A stretch of 64,000 nt of DNA from Thiodiazotropha sp050291245. GTDB lineage: Bacteria > Pseudomonadota > Gammaproteobacteria > Chromatiales > Chromatiaceae. The translations under genes and the position numbers were made by a program. Below the pieces are notes generated by a model, which worked only from the letters and a program-made list of their open reading frames with translations, was not told the origin of the DNA and searched no databases. This document shows, piece after piece, positions 59,130-64,000 of the stretch (position 1 is its first letter; every line of letters begins with the position of its first letter). The stretch covers positions 31,660-95,659 of the forward strand of contig JBNKJP010000035.1 in the NCBI GenBank assembly GCA_050291245.1, given 5' to 3'.

Positions 59130-59392
59130 TTAAATAAACGATTGAATATTTTTAAGCTCATGATCAGTGTTCGAAATAGGTCTTTTTGGTATCAACGAGC
59201 TGCAATATAAAGAAAAATGCTGTTCGGAGTTATTCAGCTTCACCTTGAATGATGAGTTTTCCGATGCTTAGTAAAAGAGGAGGAATGACGGAAACGTCTT
59301 GAGGCCAAACCACGGAACAGAGCTGGAATATCCCTAATTTAGGATATAAGTGTTAGAATTAAATACAAGCGCAATAAGGTCAACTCATCACC

Positions 59393-60013
59393 ATGAAAAC
59401 CGATCGCCCCAGGATACTGTTTGTTGATGATGACCCTGCGTTACTCTACGGGCTGCAACGTTCGCTCAGAAACAACCATTCCATTTGGGAAATGATTTTT
59501 GTTCAATCCGGGGCTGAAGCCCTGGAGGAGTGCAAGAAGAGCACTTATCAGGTTCTGGTTACAGATAAGCTGATGCCGAACATGAGCGGGATAGAATTAG
59601 TTAAAGAAATCAATAAGCTACACCCGGAAACACGATGCATCATGCTAACGGGTACCGCGGACCTCAAAGACGCTGGCAATTTGATCAATACAACCAGAAT
59701 CTTTCGATTTTTCACCAAACCCTGTCAACCAGGAGAGCTCATAAAAGGTATAGCGGAGGCCTTGGATCACAGTTCAAGCGGCGTCCCACCACCCTCTCAG
59801 GATACGCTACGCAGGCGATATGATTTGACTTGTTCCGAAGCGCTTTTAGCGCATAAGTTGGCACTCGGAAAATCACTTGAGGTCGCATCCCACGAGATGG
59901 GGATTACCCTGTCCTCATCAAGAACCTACCTCAAGCGTGTTTTTTCCAAAACAGGAACAAATCGACAGGCAGAACTTGTGAGCCAGATGCTGCTGATAAA
60001 ACTTGATGACTAG
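59393..60013 (+). CDS. Response regulator, REC plus LuxR-type HTH
   Basis: 206 aa. REC domain (5-125) with ILFVDDDP, Asp in VLVTDKLMPNMSG and Lys in FFTKPCQP, then an HTH (about 145-205) with LTCSEALLAHKLALGKSLE and KTGTNRQAELVSQ. The N-terminus resembles that of the divergent HDOD regulator (GLQRSL). The last codons overlap the convergent carbonic anhydrase stop by 4 nt. Confidence 0.92.
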   Translation: MKTDRPRILFVDDDPALLYGLQRSLRNNHSIWEMIFVQSGAEALEECKKSTYQVLVTDKLMPNMSGIELVKEINKLHPETRCIMLTGTADLKDAGNLINTTRIFRFFTKPCQPGELIKGIAEALDHSSSGVPPPSQDTLRRRYDLTCSEALLAHKLALGKSLEVASHEMGITLSSSRTYLKRVFSKTGTNRQAELVSQMLLIKLDD

Positions 60014-60648
60014 GGATCAATCAACGGTTTGAAATCCCCAGTATCCATATCAAGTGCCCAAACATCACCGGTTGAGATTGAATATACCCATCCATGCAAC
60101 GCCACTTTACGTCTTCGAAGTTGTAAAGCAACGGATGGATGCGTCCGTAGATTGTCAATCTGAGCTCGAACGTTTTCTTGAATAGCCATGAACAGACGGT
60201 CGTCTTCTGAACATTCCGAGTGATATTCGGTCATGATACGACGGGTGGTTTCTCCTTGTGCAACCCAAGCGCGCACGGCAGGCAGGTCTTTTACCGAGTC
60301 CGGATCAAGTAGCGCTTTCATTACCGCACAATCTGTATGGCCGCATACGATAATATGAGGGACTTCCAAAACAGCCGTCGCATATTCTATCGTTGCGGTG
60401 CTACTACCAAGCATGGCCCCATAAGGAGGAACGATATTACCCGCATTTCTCAGGAGAAATAGCTCACCAGGATCTGTCTGTGTCAGCAAGGTTGGATCAA
60501 CACGGGAATCCGAGCAGGTAATAAATAGCGCACAGGGTGATTGTTGATTTGAAAGGCTGGAAAAAAGTGATTTTTTCTCCTCGAACACACCACTTCTAAA
60601 TTTTAAAACCCCATCGACTAGCTTTCTGTAGTGATTTTTCGAGCACAT
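60010..60648 (-). CDS. can: Beta-class carbonic anhydrase
   Basis: 212 aa. Zinc ligands Cys, Asp/Arg in CSDSRVDP and His, Cys in CGHTDCAVM, matching beta carbonic anhydrases. Interconverts CO2 and bicarbonate, useful for carbon fixation or carboxylases. Cytosolic. Confidence 0.95.
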   Translation of the reverse strand: MCSKNHYRKLVDGVLKFRSGVFEEKKSLFSSLSNQQSPCALFITCSDSRVDPTLLTQTDPGELFLLRNAGNIVPPYGAMLGSSTATIEYATAVLEVPHIIVCGHTDCAVMKALLDPDSVKDLPAVRAWVAQGETTRRIMTEYHSECSEDDRLFMAIQENVRAQIDNLRTHPSVALQLRRRKVALHGWVYSISTGDVWALDMDTGDFKPLIDP

Positions 60649-60797
60649 TTCTTTCGTCTGGATTCAACCGAGATACACTGATGAGGAAGTCACCATATTT
60701 CTTACGTAATATCAATAAGATAACAGCAACATGAATGAAAGACAAACATCAGATCGATGGATCCAAACATTTGTAATCATACTTCTAACACAATACC

Positions 60798-61129
60798 AGT
60801 TTTGAGTGTTGAGTTTTTAGTTTTGAGTGGATGAGTTCGCTGCGCTCACGGTTTTTTTATCCTCTCTCCCTGGCCCTCTCTCGCGAACGCAAAAGGTGGA
60901 AAAATGAATTGCCTCGGTAAAAAGCATAAAATCGATTGTATCTGCAACCAAAATCAATTTGAGATGAGTCTCAGCATGTTTTTACAACACCCACCGAAGG
61001 GAGAGGGAGAGCCCATAACCCGTGAGCGCAGCGAACTCATCCACTCAACACTTAAAACTCAAAACTTTTCAAACCATTGCTCAATTCTCACACCCACCAC
61101 CCTGTGGCGGAGCATAGTAGGTAATCAGG
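60798..61129. repeat. Modular inverted-repeat element, copy C
   Basis: The right end (CACACCCACCACC...GGTAATCAGG) is as in copy A. The left outer end is missing: sequence passes straight into the AGTTTTGAG arm. The core is inverted relative to the plus strand of copies A and B, and the small ORF reads on the plus strand. Confidence 0.85.
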
Positions 61130-61287
61130 TAATTATACAACGCACTATATACTCTGTTATTCTTAAATTGACGGCGCCAGGAACACGGGTTGAATTTGTG
61201 AAAGAAAAACATTTCCAAGTGCTTTATAAATCTAGCTGTGTGCCGCTTACCTTACTTATGACACCATCATACAGCGGCTTCGGATAA
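60904..61287 (+). CDS. ORF in repeat copy C (127 aa; the first 47 shared)
   Basis: Begins MNCLGKKHKID, shared with copy B after loss of 12 nt, with AAAAGGTGG ahead of the ATG. It stays open beyond the element (about 80 further residues), which are not shared and probably not real. Only the N-terminal 47 codons are supported by comparison. Confidence 0.3.
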   Translation: MNCLGKKHKIDCICNQNQFEMSLSMFLQHPPKGEGEPITRERSELIHSTLKTQNFSNHCSILTPTTLWRSIVGNQVIIQRTIYSVILKLTAPGTRVEFVKEKHFQVLYKSSCVPLTLLMTPSYSGFG

Positions 61288-61343
61288 CCTAAGGCTTGTT
61301 GCGACTTCCCGATATTGGGGCGTTCTGCCATCAAGGAAACACT

Positions 61344-61889
61344 ATGAAAGTAACCGAAAACATCTGGCAAGAATATCACTCCAGGTTAGCCTCTTTCATT
61401 AGAGGCAAGGTTGACGGAGATGCCGTGGATGATCTTTTACAGGATGTCTTTTTGAAAATCCATTTACACATTGACTCCCTCAAAGATGACACGAAGCTAG
61501 AAAGCTGGCTCTATCAAATTACAAGAAACGTAATAACAGATTATTATCGTAGCCGGAGAGTCGCTGAAGAGCTTCCGGAGTGGATAGAACAACCGCTTCC
61601 CGAACAAAAGGATAGCATCAGGAGAGAGCTGTCGGCATGTCTTGAGCCTATGGTAAGGCATTTGCCTGACAAATATCGCAATGCGGTTCAACTGTCAGAA
61701 ATTGAGAATCGAACTCAAAAAGAGATAGCCGAACTGGAAGGCATTTCTTTGTCAGGGGCAAAATCAAGAGTTCAAAGAGGGAGGGCCCTGCTTAAAAGCA
61801 TGCTAGATGATTGCTGTCAATTTGAAATAAACAGTAAGAACCAGGTCATTTCCTATGAGAAAAAACAGAGGAACTGTAAGTTTTGCTAG
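61344..61889 (+). CDS. sigZ: ECF-type sigma factor SigZ-like
   Basis: 181 aa from ATG 61344 (AAGGAAA upstream). Sigma2 (DAVDDLLQDVFLKIH and WLYQITRNVITDYYR) and sigma4 (YRNAVQLSEIENRTQKEIAEL). A short Cys-containing tail (DDCCQ and CKFC) is characteristic of SigZ. No anti-sigma gene is adjacent; the Cys tail could sense thiol-reactive agents such as arsenite. This is inference. Confidence 0.85.
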   Translation: MKVTENIWQEYHSRLASFIRGKVDGDAVDDLLQDVFLKIHLHIDSLKDDTKLESWLYQITRNVITDYYRSRRVAEELPEWIEQPLPEQKDSIRRELSACLEPMVRHLPDKYRNAVQLSEIENRTQKEIAELEGISLSGAKSRVQRGRALLKSMLDDCCQFEINSKNQVISYEKKQRNCKFC

Positions 61890-61967
61890 AAATTTTGCGT
61901 CCTTTTTACATTATCTCCGTCTATAGGCATGAAATTTGATTTTTTACCTCATAACGGGAGAGCAAGT

Positions 61968-62771
61968 ATGGATCAACTAGCAAAGGACAACATTCGCAAG
62001 GCGGTGCGTCAACAGTATGGCAAAGTTGCGGAATCTGTGAATTCCGGTTGCGGATGTTCCGCAACCTCATGCTGTGGCGAATCAGGGACTGATGTACAAG
62101 TAACATCAGTGGGTCTTGGTTATTCGAGTTCAGATGTAAATAGTGTACCTGACGGAGCCAACATGGGCTTGGGTTGCGGCAATCCCAAGGCAATTGCGAT
62201 GCTGAAACTCGGTGAAGTCGTCCTTGATTTAGGTAGCGGGGGTGGTTTTGATTGTTTCCTTGCGGCTCGAGAGGTTGGAGAAGACGGAGTTGTCATAGGT
62301 GTTGATATGACCCCGGAAATGGTCAGTAAGGCCAGAGCCAATGCCGAAAAGGCCCAGTTAACCAATGTGGATTTCCGTTTAGGTGAAATCGAGAACCTGC
62401 CAGTCGCTGACGGTTCAATTGACGCCATCATTTCTAATTGTGTCATTAATCTGTCGCCTGACAAGGCCCGGGTATTTCAAGAGTCATTCCGTGTATTGAA
62501 GCCAGGTGGACGACTGGCCATTTCTGATGTTGTCGCTACCGCCGAGTTACCAGAAAACATGAAGAGTGATATGGCCTTGTTCACAGGGTGTATGTCGGGG
62601 GCATCAACAATTACAGAGATTGAAAGCATGCTTGAAGACGCAGGATTTGATGCAATCACAATACAGCCAAAAGATGAAAGTAGAGCGTTTATTCAAAACT
62701 GGATACCAGAGAGCAAAATTGAAGACTATGTTGTTTCCGCGACTATTGAAGCCTTAAAGCCAAAGGCATAA
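61968..62771 (+). CDS. arsM: Arsenite methyltransferase
   Basis: 267 aa from ATG 61968 (GGGAG about 9 nt upstream). SAM motif VLDLGSGGGFDCFL, and the Cys of ISNCVINLSPDK and FTGCMSGA typical of ArsM As(III) binding; a Cys-rich N-terminus (SGCGCSATSCCG). Converts arsenite to methylated arsenicals. Follows sigZ by 78 nt and is probably cotranscribed with it. Confidence 0.93.
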   Translation: MDQLAKDNIRKAVRQQYGKVAESVNSGCGCSATSCCGESGTDVQVTSVGLGYSSSDVNSVPDGANMGLGCGNPKAIAMLKLGEVVLDLGSGGGFDCFLAAREVGEDGVVIGVDMTPEMVSKARANAEKAQLTNVDFRLGEIENLPVADGSIDAIISNCVINLSPDKARVFQESFRVLKPGGRLAISDVVATAELPENMKSDMALFTGCMSGASTITEIESMLEDAGFDAITIQPKDESRAFIQNWIPESKIEDYVVSATIEALKPKA

Positions 62772-62781
62772 TTAGCACTTC

Positions 62782-62807
62782 GTGTTCCCACGCTCTGCGT
62801 GGGAATA
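62782..62807. repeat. REP-like hairpin CCCACGC/GCGTGGG, copy 2
   Basis: GTTCCCACGC-TCT-GCGTGGGAA, 11 nt after arsM; same palindrome as 38431-38455. Confidence 0.65.
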
Positions 62808-62829
62808 AGACCCATTCTGAAGGACTGAC

Positions 62830-63234
62830 ATGAACATTGATGTCAAGAAAATATTCGATAGCTATCCAAGGCACATCAGGCCTCTCATGCTTCAACTAAG
62901 GTCACTCATATTCAGAGTCGCTGAGAATATGAATTTTGGCGAAATCGAAGAAACCTTGAAGTGGGGAGAACCGAGCTATCTGGTTAAGGGTGGCAGCCCT
63001 GTGCGGATGGATTGGAAAGCAAAAGATCCTAATCACTATTTCCTTTTCTTTCATTGCCAAACGAAGCTTGTTGATACTTTTCGCGAATTGTATTCGGAAA
63101 TACTGGAGTTTGAAGGAAATCGTGCCATCGTGCTAAAAATCGGAAAGGAACTACCCGAGAGTGAAATACGACACTGCCTTGAGATGGCAATGAAATACAA
63201 AAGTATTAGACATTTACCTTTGCTTGGTGCGTAG
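62830..63234 (+). CDS. DUF1801 domain protein
   Basis: 134 aa. FDSYPRHIRPLMLQLRSLIF, IEETLKWGEPSYL and the HYFLFFHCQTKL beta region match DUF1801/YdhG-like proteins. Function unknown. AAGGAC before the ATG. Lies after a REP hairpin, so likely not in the arsM transcript. Confidence 0.88.
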   Translation: MNIDVKKIFDSYPRHIRPLMLQLRSLIFRVAENMNFGEIEETLKWGEPSYLVKGGSPVRMDWKAKDPNHYFLFFHCQTKLVDTFRELYSEILEFEGNRAIVLKIGKELPESEIRHCLEMAMKYKSIRHLPLLGA

Positions 63235-63299
63235 ATAATATATAACTTAACAAATAGATTAAGTTCGTTTCTTCGTGTTCTTACCATAAGAACCGACTT

Positions 63300-63500
63300 C
63301 CATCTTAATACCATGTTTGAGTGGTATCCGTGTAAAAAGAACAACCGCCCCCCGGCTTCCGAAAACCTCAATGCGCAGCCTGGATGCAGCGATACGAAAT
63401 CCATGGAAAGACCACCGACATCCCAGTTTCCACCTCGCTTCATCCAGACTACTTTCCTAACACGGTCTGGTAGGCCCTATCATGGGTCAATGCAGTTCCC
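63300..63500 (-). pseudogene. Possible frameshifted end of an FGE/SUMF1-like domain
   Basis: On the minus strand one frame has RKVVWMKRGGNWDV, a second RIAASRLR and a third GFRK, in the order RGGSW ... RSA-R ... GFR of formylglycine-generating-enzyme C-termini. Each step needs a frameshift. Short and speculative; nothing else coding was seen in 63235-63921. Confidence 0.2.
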
Positions 63501-63921
63501 TTACACTCTCCCTCAGGGAGAAAGATGGAATCATGACAACAGACAAATATTCATGCATATCGATGTGTCATCATTTTAATCGGAAATATTTCCTGGCTAG
63601 ATCGTTGTGTTACTCAACCATATTTGGTTATAGCACCGAGACTGACTTTTTGCTTGTTTGGCGGATAACTAAAGTATTGCTACAATACCGAGAGTGAAGG
63701 AAAAAATAACCAGACAGACCGACACTTGGGCAGCGCAGAACCTCTGGACCAGATCCGTCAGACAAACGCCAAGTCACTCTAGAAGGTCCACACCCGTCAA
63801 AACAGGCTCTCGCTCATTATAAAATCACATTCTCTGAATAGACACCAATATAAGACACTACTAGTGTAGGTCGTCATAAATAATGTAACATATAGGCTCT
63901 TTCTTGTGGTGAGGGCTTGCT

Positions 63922-64000
63922 GTGCGAGTTGCGGTAAAAATTGTTTTATCGGACGACGAAATCAAGGAGCTGAGCAGGATATCGAAATCACGCTCAGTTT
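63922..64000 (+). CDS. IS630-type transposase, N-terminal end only
   Basis: GTG 63922 starts VRVAVKIVLSDDEIKELSR, then a SKSRSV-type stretch that strongly recalls IS630-family transposase N-termini (followed by V-LAQRAR in intact copies). Runs off the right edge; 26 codons visible. The gap upstream (63500-63921) shows no other gene. IS ends could not be placed. Confidence 0.6.
   Translation, partial: MRVAVKIVLSDDEIKELSRISKSRSV

Noticed and set aside
29242..61129. CRISPR array
   Set aside because: The repeats are far apart, long and of the inverted-arm type; there are no short regularly spaced direct repeats and no cas genes.

Overview
This 64 kb window reads as a chromosome segment of a free-living or symbiotic gammaproteobacterium. 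The gene order pilM-N-O-P-Q / aroK-aroB-damX / gltB, with a class A penicillin-binding protein divergent from pilM, is the classic gammaproteobacterial arrangement. DUF3135, DUF3501 and EncFtn-like genes, the dispersed palindromes and the lack of fermentative genes fit a Chromatiales-like, possibly sulfur-oxidising lineage; that placement is inference.

Layout. 1-13 kb: gltB (3' end off the left edge), damX, aroB and aroK, then after a strong terminator the type IV pilus assembly operon pilMNOPQ, all on the minus strand, with mrcA divergent. 16-24 kb: central carbon and phosphate genes (citrate synthase, a KamA-type radical SAM protein, sucCD, a PPK2 polyphosphate kinase). 24-29 kb: a dienelactone hydrolase, a methionine/asparagine-rich membrane coiled-coil protein, phosphofructokinase, a nuclease, ribosomal protein L31 and an H-NS-like protein. 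29-38 kb: a GGDEF/EAL protein, HemW, an orphan TRAP binding protein, UvrD and glucokinase. 38-43.5 kb: an oxidative-stress and iron locus. 43.8-45 kb: two DUF4398/OmpA lipoproteins. 45-50 kb: a RES-Xre toxin-antitoxin pair and a zur-znuABC operon with a Zur box. 50-57.7 kb: DegS- and DegQ-like proteases, CbpAM, a cysteine hydrolase and NDH-2. 57.7-64 kb: two orphan response regulators, carbonic anhydrase, sigZ-arsM and the start of an IS630-type transposase.

The most interesting locus is 38.6-43.5 kb. A Fur/PerR-like regulator without the usual CxxC zinc motifs sits between a di-haem cytochrome c peroxidase and a rubrerythrin / Fe-S oxidoreductase / EncFtn-like ferritin / DUF3501 operon. Both flanking promoter regions carry a palindrome of the form TTAGA-N5-TCTAA. 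The ferritin matches the encapsulated ferritins in its metal-centre residues, but it lacks a cargo-loading tail and no encapsulin gene is nearby.

A second theme is repeats. Three long copies (about 29.2, 50.9 and 60.8 kb) and one short copy (33.7 kb) of a modular element share an arm pair that forms an inverted repeat. The core sits in opposite orientation relative to the outer ends in different copies, and two copies encode a related small ORF with a ribosome binding site. Several smaller REP/MITE-like palindromes fill other intergenic gaps.
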